From: Planotetraspora phitsanulokensis
GTDB taxonomy: Bacteria > Actinomycetota > Actinomycetes > Streptosporangiales > Streptosporangiaceae
Assembly (NCBI RefSeq): GCF_016863295.1
Contig: NZ_BOOP01000003.1
Span: 62,001-126,000 of the forward strand
Direction: 5' to 3'
DNA length: 64,000 bases
Under the pieces are notes generated by a model. That model was given only the letters and a program-made list of their open reading frames with translations, was not told where the DNA came from and made no database searches. The translations under genes and the position numbers were made by a program. Of the stretch, positions 1 to 7,332 are shown one piece after another; positions within the stretch are counted from its first letter, which is position 1, and each line of letters begins with the position of its first letter.

Positions 1-549
1 CAGGTTGGCCAGCGACATGGTGTGGGCCTCGTCGGTCGCGGCCGTGACGCAGTCGCTGACCGTGTGGACGGTGAGGCCGAGGTCGGTGCCGTGCCTCGCG
101 GTCTGCTCGACGGTGAGGTTGGTGGCGACTCCGGTCACCAGCAGCGTGCCGATCCCGCGCTCGGCCAGCCACGCGGGGAGGTCGTTGCCGGCCAGGCCGG
201 ACAGCTTCTGGTTGTCGACGACCCGGTCGCCCTCGGCCGGCGTCCGCATCTCCGGGATCAGTTGGGCGCCCGGAGCGTCCGGGCGGAACGCCTCCTGCGC
301 GTCGCCGACCGCGTTCATGAAGCCGGTGTTGCGGACCAGGCCGCCCTCACCCACGGGCACCGTGAACCGGGTGAAGACCACCGGCACTCCCGCCGCGCGC
401 ATGGATCGGTGGAACCGCACGGCACGCCCCACGACGCCGCTGCGCGCGACCGGCTCGCCGAGCATCGCGCCGAAGAATCCCTCGGGCTTGATGACGTTCA
501 CCTGCCAGTGCAGGGCGAGAACGGCGGCGGTCCGCGGATCGTAGGTCAT
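1..549 (-). CDS. Isochorismatase-fold protein lacking the catalytic triad (C-terminus outside window)
   Basis: The reading frame runs from ATG at 549 (ribosome site AGGAT just upstream) off the window edge, giving 183 residues. The fold is recognisable as the isochorismatase/cysteine hydrolase family: an N-terminal beta strand ending in HWQ, a VVDNQKLSGL segment, and TGVATNLTVEQTARHGTDLG. In active members these positions hold Asp, Lys and Cys. Here they are His14, Asn113 and Thr146, so all three nucleophilic or proton-transfer residues are replaced while the surrounding scaffold is intact. The intact homologue at 4882-5538 in this same window keeps the triad, which makes the comparison easy. 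I infer a non-hydrolytic, binding or altered-chemistry protein. It is transcribed divergently from the MFS gene at 883. Confidence 0.85.
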   Translation of the reverse strand, partial: MTYDPRTAAVLALHWQVNVIKPEGFFGAMLGEPVARSGVVGRAVRFHRSMRAAGVPVVFTRFTVPVGEGGLVRNTGFMNAVGDAQEAFRPDAPGAQLIPEMRTPAEGDRVVDNQKLSGLAGNDLPAWLAERGIGTLLVTGVATNLTVEQTARHGTDLGLTVHTVSDCVTAATDEAHTMSLANL

Positions 550-679
550 GTCGTGATCCTGCCGCACCCCGCCCCAGGCCGGAAGAGCCACGCGACCGCG
601 GCGCCCCAGGCGGCACGCGATCTTGGATCGGACATAAGCACCATACCCGCCGAAAAACGCCCATAGGGCATCACATATA

Positions 680-694
680 GTTGCCCTCGGCAAC
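680..694. promoter_or_regulatory. Candidate MarR operator in the 550-882 divergent spacer
   Basis: The 333-base spacer between the isochorismatase-like gene and the MFS gene holds no convincing gene. It contains a perfect interrupted palindrome, GTTGCC-CTC-GGCAAC, directly after CATATA, which would be a reasonable -10 element. MarR-family operators are short palindromes of this size and normally sit over promoters, and a MarR gene is the third gene of the downstream cluster (4353-4820). Assignment to that regulator is inference. Confidence 0.45.
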
Positions 695-882
695 CAGATG
701 AAGGTGGTCAGGGCATCGAGGCATGAGCCGTACGCATCCGTGTCCTCGCACCGCCCCCGCGAGACCCTCGGCGCCCCCGCCGAGGTGATCGCCGAACTCC
801 CCCACACAAGCAGGCCCCCGTACTCCCGCCGTGCACGCCTCCCGCACCCCCGCCCCGCACGGCTCCCCGCGAAAGGACCCAG

Positions 883-3366
883 ATGACAACCGCAGTACCG
901 GCCGATGCGCGGGATGTGGCCCGTGATCCAGCCGGGTCGATGTCGCACCGGCAGATCCTGGAGGCGCTGTCGGGGCTGCTGATCGGCCTGTTCGTGGCGA
1001 TCCTGGCGGCGACCGTCGTGTCGAACGCACTGCCCACGATCATCGCCGACCTGCACGCGAGCGAGACCACCTACACCTGGGTGATCACCACCGACCTGCT
1101 CGCGACCACGATCTCCACGCCTCTGTGGGGCAAGCTCGCCGACCTGGTGAGCAAGAAGGTGCTCGTCCAGCTGAGTCTGATCATCTTCGTGGCCGGCTCG
1201 GCGGTCGCCGGGCTCGCGCAGAACCCCGGGATGCTCCTGGGCGCCCGGGTCGTCCAGGGCATCGGCGCCGGCGGCCTCACCGCCCTCACCCAGGTGATCA
1301 TGGCGGTGATGATCTCGCCGCGCGAGCGCGGCCGCTACTCGGGCTATCTCGGCGCGGTCTTCGCCCTCGCCACCATCGGCGGCCCGCTCATCGGCGGTGT
1401 GATCGTGGACACCTCCTGGCTGGGCTGGCGGTGGTGCTTCTACGTGGGCGTGCCGTTCGCCGTCCTCGCGCTGATCGTCCTGCAGAGGACGCTCCGTCTT
1501 CCCGTGCTCAAGCGCGAGGTGAAGATCGACTGGGCCGGCGCGACGCTGATCGTGGCCTCGGTGTCGCTGCTCCTCATCTGGATCTCGTTCGCCGGCAACA
1601 AGTACGACTGGCTGTCCTGGCAGACCTATGCGATGGTCGGCGGCGCTCTGGTGCTGGCGCTGCTCTTCCTCCTCGTGGAGCAGAGGGCCAGCGAGCCGGT
1701 CGTGCCGCTGCGCCTGTTCCGCAACAGCACGATCAGCCTGGCCGTGGTGTCCAGTCTGCTGGTCGGTGTCGCCATGTTCGGCGCGACCACCTTCCTCTCC
1801 CAGTACTTCCAGCTCGCGCGTGGTGACACGCCGACGAAGGCCGGGATCATGACCCTGCCGCTGATCCTCGGTCTGGCCGTGTCGTCGACCGCGGCCGGGC
1901 AGATCATCACCCGCACGGGCCGCTGGAAGATCTTCCTGGTCGCGGGCGGCCTGTTCCTGACCGCCGGGTTCGGGCTCATGGGAACGCTGCGGTACGACAC
2001 GAACTACTGGCTGCTGGCCGTCTACATGGTCGCCATCGGCATGGGCGTCGGCCTGACCATGCAGAACCTCGTCCTGGCCGTACAGAACCAGGTGAGACAG
2101 CAGGACCTCGGCGCGGCCAGTTCGGTCGTCGCGTTCTTCCGGACGCTCGGCGGCGCGATCGGCGTCTCCGCTCTCGGCGCCGTGCTTGGCCACCGGATCA
2201 CGGACTATCTGGACGAGGGCCTGGCCAAGCTGGGCGTGCACAGCGAGCTGAGCGACGGTTCGGTTCCCCGGCTGTCCGCTCTGCCGGAGCCCATCCGGGC
2301 GGTGGTGCAGAGCGCGTACGGCCACGGCGTCGGGGACGTGTTCCTCTACGCGGCGCCGAGCGCGCTGCTGGCACTGGTCGCCATCCTCTTCATCAAGGAG
2401 ATCCCGCTCCGCAGCGCCGGTTCCGAGCAGCCTCTGGACGCGGACGCACCGCCGGCCGACGTCCCGGCGCCCGGCCGCCACGCGCACCGCGACGTGCCGG
2501 TGCCTGTGCCGGTGGCCGCCGGCGCCCACGGCGGGCGCGACGACCTGGCCAGGACGACGGCGGCACAACATGTGGTGTCCGCTTCGGCGGACACCGTCGA
2601 GACCAGCGTCGGCAGCGGGATCCGCGGCTTCGTCCGCGGCGCGGACGGTACGCCGGTGGCCGGCGCCACCCTCACCCTGATCGACGTGCGGGGGCACCAG
2701 CTCGGCCGCGCGGTCACGACGGCCGACGGCGGGTACGGCCTGTGGGCCCCCGGCGGCGGCACATACGTCCTGATCGCCTCAGCCGGTGAGCACGACCCTC
2801 AGGTCGCGACGCTCGTGGTGGGTGACCGGCCGCTGGACTTCGACCTGGTGCTGGCGGGCTCGGGCAAGTTGTCCGGCACCGTGCGCGACGCGAACGGCAT
2901 GCCGGTGGCGGAGGCGATGGTCATCCTGACGGACGTGCGCGGCGAGGTGGTCACCACGGCGACGACCGGCGACGACGGCGCGTTCGCCTTCACGGGGGTC
3001 GTCGCCGGCGCCTACACCCTCGCGGTCAGCGCCCCAGGGCTGCGTCCGGCCGCGGTTCCGGTCGAGGTCGGGACCACCCTGACCAGCCAGGACATCGAAC
3101 TGCTGCCCGGCGCCCACGTGCGCGGCACGGTCCGGGCCAAGGGGGCCGGCCGGCCGCTCGCCGACGCCCGGGTCACGCTGCTCGACGCCGCGGGCGACGT
3201 CGTCGGCACGGCGACGACCGGCGAGGACGGGCAGTACGCGTTCGCCGACCTCGCGGACGGCCGGTACACCCTGATCGCCACCGGGTACCCGCCCATGGCC
3301 AGCCCTCTCGACCTGACCGGGCAGGGCGACGACGAGCACGACCTGTGGCTCGGGCACGCGGAATGA
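883..3366 (+). CDS. DHA2-type MFS drug exporter with three C-terminal carboxypeptidase-regulatory-like repeats
   Basis: An 827-residue protein starting at ATG 883 after the ribosome site AAAGGA. Residues about 20-510 form a major facilitator of the EmrB/QacA (DHA2, 14-helix) type; the loop motif GKLADLVSKK and the antiporter-like motif GPLIGGVIVD are visible. Such proteins export drugs or hydrophobic compounds using the proton gradient. After a Pro/Ala-rich linker come three repeats at about 578-660, 661-744 and 745-826, each starting G-(x)-V-(R), carrying a GATL/EAMV/DARV strand and a DGxY/F-A-F turn, as in CarboxypepD_reg or Cna-B beta sandwiches. The fusion adds about 250 residues to a normal exporter. 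The next gene (YceI) carries one similar module. Substrate unknown. Confidence 0.9.
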   Translation: MTTAVPADARDVARDPAGSMSHRQILEALSGLLIGLFVAILAATVVSNALPTIIADLHASETTYTWVITTDLLATTISTPLWGKLADLVSKKVLVQLSLIIFVAGSAVAGLAQNPGMLLGARVVQGIGAGGLTALTQVIMAVMISPRERGRYSGYLGAVFALATIGGPLIGGVIVDTSWLGWRWCFYVGVPFAVLALIVLQRTLRLPVLKREVKIDWAGATLIVASVSLLLIWISFAGNKYDWLSWQTYAMVGGALVLALLFLLVEQRASEPVVPLRLFRNSTISLAVVSSLLVGVAMFGATTFLSQYFQLARGDTPTKAGIMTLPLILGLAVSSTAAGQIITRTGRWKIFLVAGGLFLTAGFGLMGTLRYDTNYWLLAVYMVAIGMGVGLTMQNLVLAVQNQVRQQDLGAASSVVAFFRTLGGAIGVSALGAVLGHRITDYLDEGLAKLGVHSELSDGSVPRLSALPEPIRAVVQSAYGHGVGDVFLYAAPSALLALVAILFIKEIPLRSAGSEQPLDADAPPADVPAPGRHAHRDVPVPVPVAAGAHGGRDDLARTTAAQHVVSASADTVETSVGSGIRGFVRGADGTPVAGATLTLIDVRGHQLGRAVTTADGGYGLWAPGGGTYVLIASAGEHDPQVATLVVGDRPLDFDLVLAGSGKLSGTVRDANGMPVAEAMVILTDVRGEVVTTATTGDDGAFAFTGVVAGAYTLAVSAPGLRPAAVPVEVGTTLTSQDIELLPGAHVRGTVRAKGAGRPLADARVTLLDAAGDVVGTATTGEDGQYAFADLADGRYTLIATGYPPMASPLDLTGQGDDEHDLWLGHAE

Positions 3367-3409
3367 CGCCGGACTCCGCAGCCCGATGAGCGGCGAAAGC
3401 AGGGACAGC

Positions 3410-4270
3410 ATGTACAGCGGCCCTCCGGCCTCCGCGTCCATGCCCGGGGAGCGGCACGGCCTTCGCGCACGGGTGCGGACGAAGGACGGCTGGGCGATAC
3501 AGCACGCGATCGTCACCGTGACCGACCCGTCCGGCCACCAGGTCGTGCGGGCCGAGGCGGACGACGACGGGGCGGTGCTGACCGGCCCTCTCGCACCCGG
3601 CGTCTACACCGTCGTCGTCACCGCGGTCGGGTACGCCCCGACCGCGTCGACGGCGATCGCGACCGCTGCCGGCACCGCCGAGCTGGGCACTGTCGTACTC
3701 ACACGGCAGGGCGGCGCGGAGCTCCCGCCGCCCGGCGTGTGGACCATCGATCCTGCCCACTCCAGGGTGGCCGCGACGGCGCAGCACCTCGGCCTGTCCA
3801 GCGTGCAGGGACGGTTCGGCCGGTTCTCCGGCCGGATCGACATCGGCGCGACCCCCGAGGCGTCCGGCGTCGTGGCCGAGATCGACGCCGCGTCGATGGA
3901 CACGGGCAACGGCACGCGCGACGACCACCTGCGCTCGGCGGACTTCCTCGACGCTGAACGGCATCCGACGATCACCTACTCGAGCACCGGGCTGTCCCCC
4001 ACGGGTCCGAACCGGTGGACGCTGCGCGGTGTACTGGAGATGAGCGGCGTCACCCGTCCGGTCGACCTCGATCTGACCTATCTCGGCACGAGCCCAGACC
4101 CGTGGGGCGGACTGCGGGTCGCGTTCCGCGCCTTCACCGAGTTGCGCCGTGAGGACTTCGCGATGAACTACAACCAGGTGGTGCAGGCGGGCATCTCTCT
4201 GATCGGGGCCACAGTGAGGGTGGAGCTGGACATCCAGGCGGTCCAGGGCGAACCGCCCGCCCTGTCATGA
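3410..4270 (+). CDS. YceI-family protein with N-terminal carboxypeptidase-regulatory-like module
   Basis: About 286 residues. I place the start at ATG 3410, behind AGCAGGGACAGC; ATG 3386 in the same frame (294 residues) has no visible ribosome site. Residues about 15-95 form a beta-sandwich module like those at the end of the preceding MFS protein (turns such as DDDGAVL and PGVYTVVVTAVGY). From about 105 it is a YceI domain, starting WTIDPAHSR and carrying the typical VQGRFGRFSG stretch; YceI proteins are lipocalin-like barrels that bind polyisoprenoid or other amphiphilic ligands. No signal peptide is seen, which is common in actinobacterial YceI proteins. It lies 43 bases after the MFS stop, so co-transcription is likely. 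The shared module suggests a joint function in handling a lipophilic compound (inference). Confidence 0.85.
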   Translation: MYSGPPASASMPGERHGLRARVRTKDGWAIQHAIVTVTDPSGHQVVRAEADDDGAVLTGPLAPGVYTVVVTAVGYAPTASTAIATAAGTAELGTVVLTRQGGAELPPPGVWTIDPAHSRVAATAQHLGLSSVQGRFGRFSGRIDIGATPEASGVVAEIDAASMDTGNGTRDDHLRSADFLDAERHPTITYSSTGLSPTGPNRWTLRGVLEMSGVTRPVDLDLTYLGTSPDPWGGLRVAFRAFTELRREDFAMNYNQVVQAGISLIGATVRVELDIQAVQGEPPALS

Positions 4271-4352
4271 TCGTCATGGCCGGCCCGGGACACGACCGGC
4301 ACCCGGAGTGCCGATCCTCACCGGGGTTTCGGAAGCAGGAGGTGACAGCGCG

Positions 4353-4820
4353 ATGACCGGGACGCATGCGGCGACCCCCGTCGAGGGGCGTGAGGCGTAC
4401 TGCGAGCTCGAGCACCAGCTCGGCGTCCTGTTCCGCCGATCTCGCGCGCTGTCCGCCGAGATGAGGCGCGACGTGCATCCCGAGCTGGACCCCGGCGCGT
4501 ACGGCCTGCTGGTCCGCATCGACGAGGCCGCTCCGGCGCGTCCCAGCGACCTGGCGGCCTACTACGGCATCGGCAAGGCCACCATCAGCCGCCAGCTGAA
4601 GGCGCTGGAGACCCTCGGGCTGATCGGGCGCGCCCCCGACCCCGTGGACGGCCGCGCCCACCTCCTCGAGCTGACCCGCGAGGGGCGGCAGAGGCTCGAC
4701 CGCGCGCGAAGGGCACGCCAGGAGCGTTTCCGCGCGCTGCTCGACACCTGGCCGGAGGACGAGGTCCGGCTGCTGGGAGAGATGTTGTCCCGTTTCAACA
4801 CCCTCACCGAGACCTTCTGA
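4353..4820 (+). CDS. MarR-family transcriptional regulator
   Basis: A 155-residue winged-helix repressor. ATG 4353 is preceded by AGGAGGTGACAGCGCG, an excellent ribosome site; a GTG at 4308 in frame has none. The central part (about residues 45-100) carries the MarR winged helix, with a recognition helix around GKATISRQLKALETLGLI and a wing with DPVDGRAHLLELT. MarR proteins usually repress divergent or adjacent efflux genes and release DNA when they bind a phenolic or hydrophobic ligand. It is the last gene of the MFS-YceI-MarR cluster. The palindrome at 680-694 is a plausible target. Confidence 0.9.
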   Translation: MTGTHAATPVEGREAYCELEHQLGVLFRRSRALSAEMRRDVHPELDPGAYGLLVRIDEAAPARPSDLAAYYGIGKATISRQLKALETLGLIGRAPDPVDGRAHLLELTREGRQRLDRARRARQERFRALLDTWPEDEVRLLGEMLSRFNTLTETF

Positions 4821-4825
4821 GGTCC

Positions 4826-4856
4826 CACCCGCCCAGGAGCGCGTCCTGGGCGGGTG
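4826..4856. terminator. Strong bidirectional terminator hairpin
   Basis: A perfect 13-base stem, CACCCGCCCAGGA with its complement, encloses the loop GCGCG. It lies six bases after the MarR stop and 25 bases after the stop of the convergent hydrolase at 4882-5538, so it can serve both. Confidence 0.85.
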
Positions 4857-4881
4857 ACCGTCGGCGTCCGGCCGGGAGCCG

Positions 4882-5538
4882 TCAGCCGAGCTCGGCGAAG
4901 ACGCGGTCGAGGGTCTCCGCGGTGAACTGGAGCTGGTCGGGTCCCGACGACGTCCACGAGCGATACGCCTCGCCGCGAAGCTTCTTGACCGTTTCGGCCG
5001 CACTCGATATCTCGATGTCGTAGACCCAGTTGGCCATCATCAGGATCGCGGCCTTGTGCGAGCCGCTGTTCGTGGCGGCGCAGACGTCCTTGACCAGGTT
5101 GACCTGATAGTCCCGCGCGTAGGCGTCGAAGACCGTCGTCAGCAGGCAGCCGTCGGTGACGAAGCCGCCGACGATCAGGTGCTTGACCCCGAGGCCGCGG
5201 AGCATCAGGTCGAGCGGCGTCTCGTGGAAGCCGCTCCAGCGGTGCTTGTCGACGACGACGTCCTCGGGGCGAGGAGCCAGCTCGTCGATCACCTCCACCG
5301 CGTCGGTGCCCGATCGGTAGTAGACGGGCTTGCCCTGCGCGTCCAGCACCTCGTCGTTGGGCAGGCCCACCGCGTCCGCCCGGCTCACGTGACGCGTGTA
5401 GACGACGGGGACACCGAGCCGCCGGCACGCATCGACGAGCGGGACCGCCGCGGCGACGGCCTCCTCCACGTTCGCGATGCCGTACTTGCTCTCCTTCTGC
5501 ATGTCGATGAGCAGGAGGGCTGTTCTCGACAGATCCAC
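4882..5538 (-). CDS. Isochorismatase-family cysteine hydrolase
   Basis: A 218-residue protein with ATG at 5538 behind GGGAGAGACC. The three family catalytic residues are all present: Asp12 in LLLIDMQ, Lys98 in VVVDKHRWSGF, and Cys131 in GGFVTDGCLLTTVFDA. The family hydrolyses amide, vinyl-ether or related bonds (nicotinamidase, N-carbamoylsarcosine amidase and ureidoacrylate hydrolase are members). The C-terminal extension after about residue 175 is long for the family and has no recognised domain. It faces the ABM monooxygenase at 5686 with a 147-base divergent spacer. Specific substrate cannot be told from sequence. Confidence 0.9.
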   Translation of the reverse strand: MDLSRTALLLIDMQKESKYGIANVEEAVAAAVPLVDACRRLGVPVVYTRHVSRADAVGLPNDEVLDAQGKPVYYRSGTDAVEVIDELAPRPEDVVVDKHRWSGFHETPLDLMLRGLGVKHLIVGGFVTDGCLLTTVFDAYARDYQVNLVKDVCAATNSGSHKAAILMMANWVYDIEISSAAETVKKLRGEAYRSWTSSGPDQLQFTAETLDRVFAELG

Positions 5539-5685
5539 GGTCTCTCCCCGGCTGGTACGGCGAATCGCGGCGCGCGGGCCGGCGGCTCACCCCGTCATCA
5601 CCGGATCATGCTCTCACCGTTGTCATAGGATCATCAGTGGTCGCGCCGGGGCGGTACCCGGTCCATCACCACCTGAGAGACTTAA

Positions 5686-6018
5686 ATGATCTTCATTACT
5701 GCGAAGTTCCGCGTGCTGCCCGAATACGCCGACCAGTGGATCGAGATCACGCGCGACTTCACTCAGGCGACCCGCGACGAGCCGGGCTGCATGTGGTTCG
5801 ACTGGTCGCGCAGCGTCGAGGACCCGGCGGAGTACGTCCTCGTCGAGGCGTTCCGGGACGGCGACGCCGGGGCGGCGCACGTCCAGTCGGAGCACTTCAG
5901 GCAGGCGCAGCGCACGCTGCCCGGCCACCTCGCGGAGACTCCCCGGATCGTCAACGTGACGGTCCCGCAGGACGACTGGTCCCTCCTGGGGGAGATGGCC
6001 GTGCCCGAGCGGAGCTGA
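5686..6018 (+). CDS. ABM-domain quinol monooxygenase-like protein
   Basis: A 110-residue single-domain protein of the antibiotic biosynthesis monooxygenase family (dimeric ferredoxin-like barrel, as in E. coli YgiN). Visible hallmarks are the first strand MIFITAKFRVLPEY, the DEPGCMWFDW strand, YVLVEAFRDGDAGAAH and HFRQAQRTL. Members oxidise quinols or polyketide phenols without cofactor, or degrade haem; which applies here is not evident. The start ATG follows CTGAGAGACTTAA. It is divergent from the hydrolase at 5538. Confidence 0.85.
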   Translation: MIFITAKFRVLPEYADQWIEITRDFTQATRDEPGCMWFDWSRSVEDPAEYVLVEAFRDGDAGAAHVQSEHFRQAQRTLPGHLAETPRIVNVTVPQDDWSLLGEMAVPERS

Positions 6019-6180
6019 GCAGGCCTCGCAGGCCGGGGTGCGCGGCCCGTCTGCCCGGAGCGCGGACGTAACGTGGGTGATGGTCCCCTTCTCGGTGGAC
6101 TAGGACCGGCGGGTGCCATCTCGCTCCGGCCACCTCAGCTGGTACCGACCTCGTCCATCCGGCAGGGGCTGGAGGCGGCG

Positions 6181-6486
6181 ATGAGACGGTTGAGCAAAGT
6201 GTTCCTCGTGGCGCTCATCGGCTTCGCTGTCATCGTCATGGTCATCTTCGTCCGCAATGTGTACGCGTGGGAAAGCTGTGGGGATGACACCGGATCGGCG
6301 GTGGCCGACACGGAGATATATGGAGCCCCCTCCCCCGCTGAGTGCTCCATCGTCAGGAATCAGCCCTCTGGGTTCACGCCCCCGTCGCAACACGGGGCAT
6401 TGTGGGCCACCGGGGCCCACCCCCCGGCCGCGATCATGCACAGATTCGTCGATCAGTTGAGTGGCCTGGGCTTTTCCACTTCGTGA
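6181..6486 (+). CDS. Small hypothetical membrane-anchored or secreted protein
   Basis: A 101-residue ORF whose ATG at 6181 follows GGAGGCGGCG at good spacing. Residues 1-30 are a basic start followed by one hydrophobic segment (VFLVALIGFAVIVMVIFV), then a short polar exported part with two cysteines. No family is recognised. Its 3' end contains the first copy of the repeat described at 6430-6619, and codon use there is less GC-rich than in neighbours, so the C-terminus may have been altered by repeat insertion. Confidence 0.55.
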   Translation: MRRLSKVFLVALIGFAVIVMVIFVRNVYAWESCGDDTGSAVADTEIYGAPSPAECSIVRNQPSGFTPPSQHGALWATGAHPPAAIMHRFVDQLSGLGFSTS

Positions 6487-6619
6487 TCATGCACAGGTTC
6501 GCAAAGACTCGCAATGAGCCGGCCGTACGCATTCCGTGATCATGCACTTCGCTGCCACATGATCACGAACGGCGAACCCCCGGTTCGGCCCACATGTCCA
6601 CGAACCAATGCATGATCAC
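6430..6619. repeat. Cluster of five GTGATCATG-type repeats, three with exact 53-base period
   Basis: The sequence GATCATGCAC begins at 6432, 6485 and 6538, exactly 53 bases apart; the first two copies continue CAG(A/G)TTCG. Two reverse-oriented copies follow: CATGATCACGAA at 6558-6569 is the exact complement of TTCGTGATCATG at 6480-6491, and TGCATGATCAC lies at 6609-6619. The intervening sequence of the 53-base units is otherwise little conserved. This looks like a degraded tandem or miniature inverted-repeat element, or a cluster of protein-binding sites with a TGATCA core. No transposase is nearby. Confidence 0.6.
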
Positions 6620-6635
6620 CAACATGGTCGGCTCG

Positions 6636-6929
6636 TCACGCCGGAGACCACTCGTCGTCGTAGCCTTCGCGGTGCCGGTATCCCCGGGCGAGCAGGCGGA
6701 GCGTGCGGCAGGGAACCCCGTGCCTGGTGCCACAGGTCTTGCATGCCGGGATCTGCGTGACCCGTGCGTTCTTCCCGATCCCGTCCACCTGGACGATGTC
6801 GTGCTCGTCGAGGATGGCCAACGCCGCGTCGCAGCGGGCGATCGTGTCGCGAGGGTCCTGTTCCATCACCAGGGCGACGGCCTTGTCGGCTTCGATGGTG
6901 GCGCGCAGCCACGAGCCCAGAACGCTCAT
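6636..6929 (-). CDS. DUF6221-like small protein
   Basis: A 97-residue protein with an ideal ribosome site (GGAGGTGAGCGAAG before ATG 6929). It reads as a compact member of the actinobacterial DUF6221 family: an N-terminal acidic helix, a CDAALAILDEHD segment, a CKTCGT cysteine pair and the typical ending PCRTLRLLARGY followed by a Tyr-x-x-Glu-Trp motif. Members are often 100-130 residues and found in accessory and phage-derived regions; function is unknown. A second family fragment lies just upstream at 6975-7034. Confidence 0.65.
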   Translation of the reverse strand: MSVLGSWLRATIEADKAVALVMEQDPRDTIARCDAALAILDEHDIVQVDGIGKNARVTQIPACKTCGTRHGVPCRTLRLLARGYRHREGYDDEWSPA

Positions 6930-6974
6930 CTTCGCTCACCTCCCGCCTGTCCGACGAAGTCCACGATCGGTCAG

Positions 6975-7034
6975 GGGCCTCCACTCCTCACGGTAGTCCG
7001 GGTGGCCGGAGCACGGCAGGGCACGGTGTGCCGG
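6975..7034 (-). pseudogene. Remnant of a second DUF6221-like C-terminus
   Basis: On the minus strand 7034-6975 encodes PAHRALPCSG HPDYREEWRP, whose second half is the usual DUF6221 ending (HPDYREEW). No intact gene surrounds it: upstream codons in this frame carry no family signature. It sits about 45 bases before the start of the intact small gene at 6929, so a paralogue or an allelic 3' end was probably lost here. Confidence 0.45.
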
Positions 7035-7218
7035 GACCTTCACCGCCCGGCTCATCCCCCGCGACGGCGACGAGCAGCGGCCGGAAGCCGATGCACGGCA
7101 TGGTGGAGCATGGCTGCCGTTCATCTCTGGGCAAAACGGCAGATTCGATACCAAGCATCATTAAAACCCGCCGTCCTGCCCTGTCCGCCGATCTCCAGTG
7201 ACCGACGGCCTGAAATGA

Positions 7219-7253
7219 GAAAGCCTGGTCATCTTGTGGATGACCAGGCTTTC
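7219..7253 (-). terminator. Terminator downstream of the GH92 gene
   Basis: A perfect 15-base inverted repeat, GAAAGCCTGGTCATC and its complement, with loop TTGTG. It lies 80 bases after the GH92 stop on the minus strand. The rest of 6930-7332 holds only the DUF6221 remnant. Confidence 0.85.
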
Positions 7254-7332
7254 GACCCACCCGGATGGGGAGGGACGCCGCCGGTGGGCGGGGCCGTGGT
7301 CACGCGCCCCGCTCACCGGCGGCTTCGGTTGA

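Noticed and set aside
22-666. Long plus-strand reading frames opposite the first gene
   Set aside because: They are antisense shadows: composition is Arg/Gly/Pro-rich and no family is seen, whereas the minus strand gives an isochorismatase fold.
6430-6619. CRISPR array
   Set aside because: Conserved part is only 10-17 bases, there are just three direct units and two inverted ones, and no cas genes are near.
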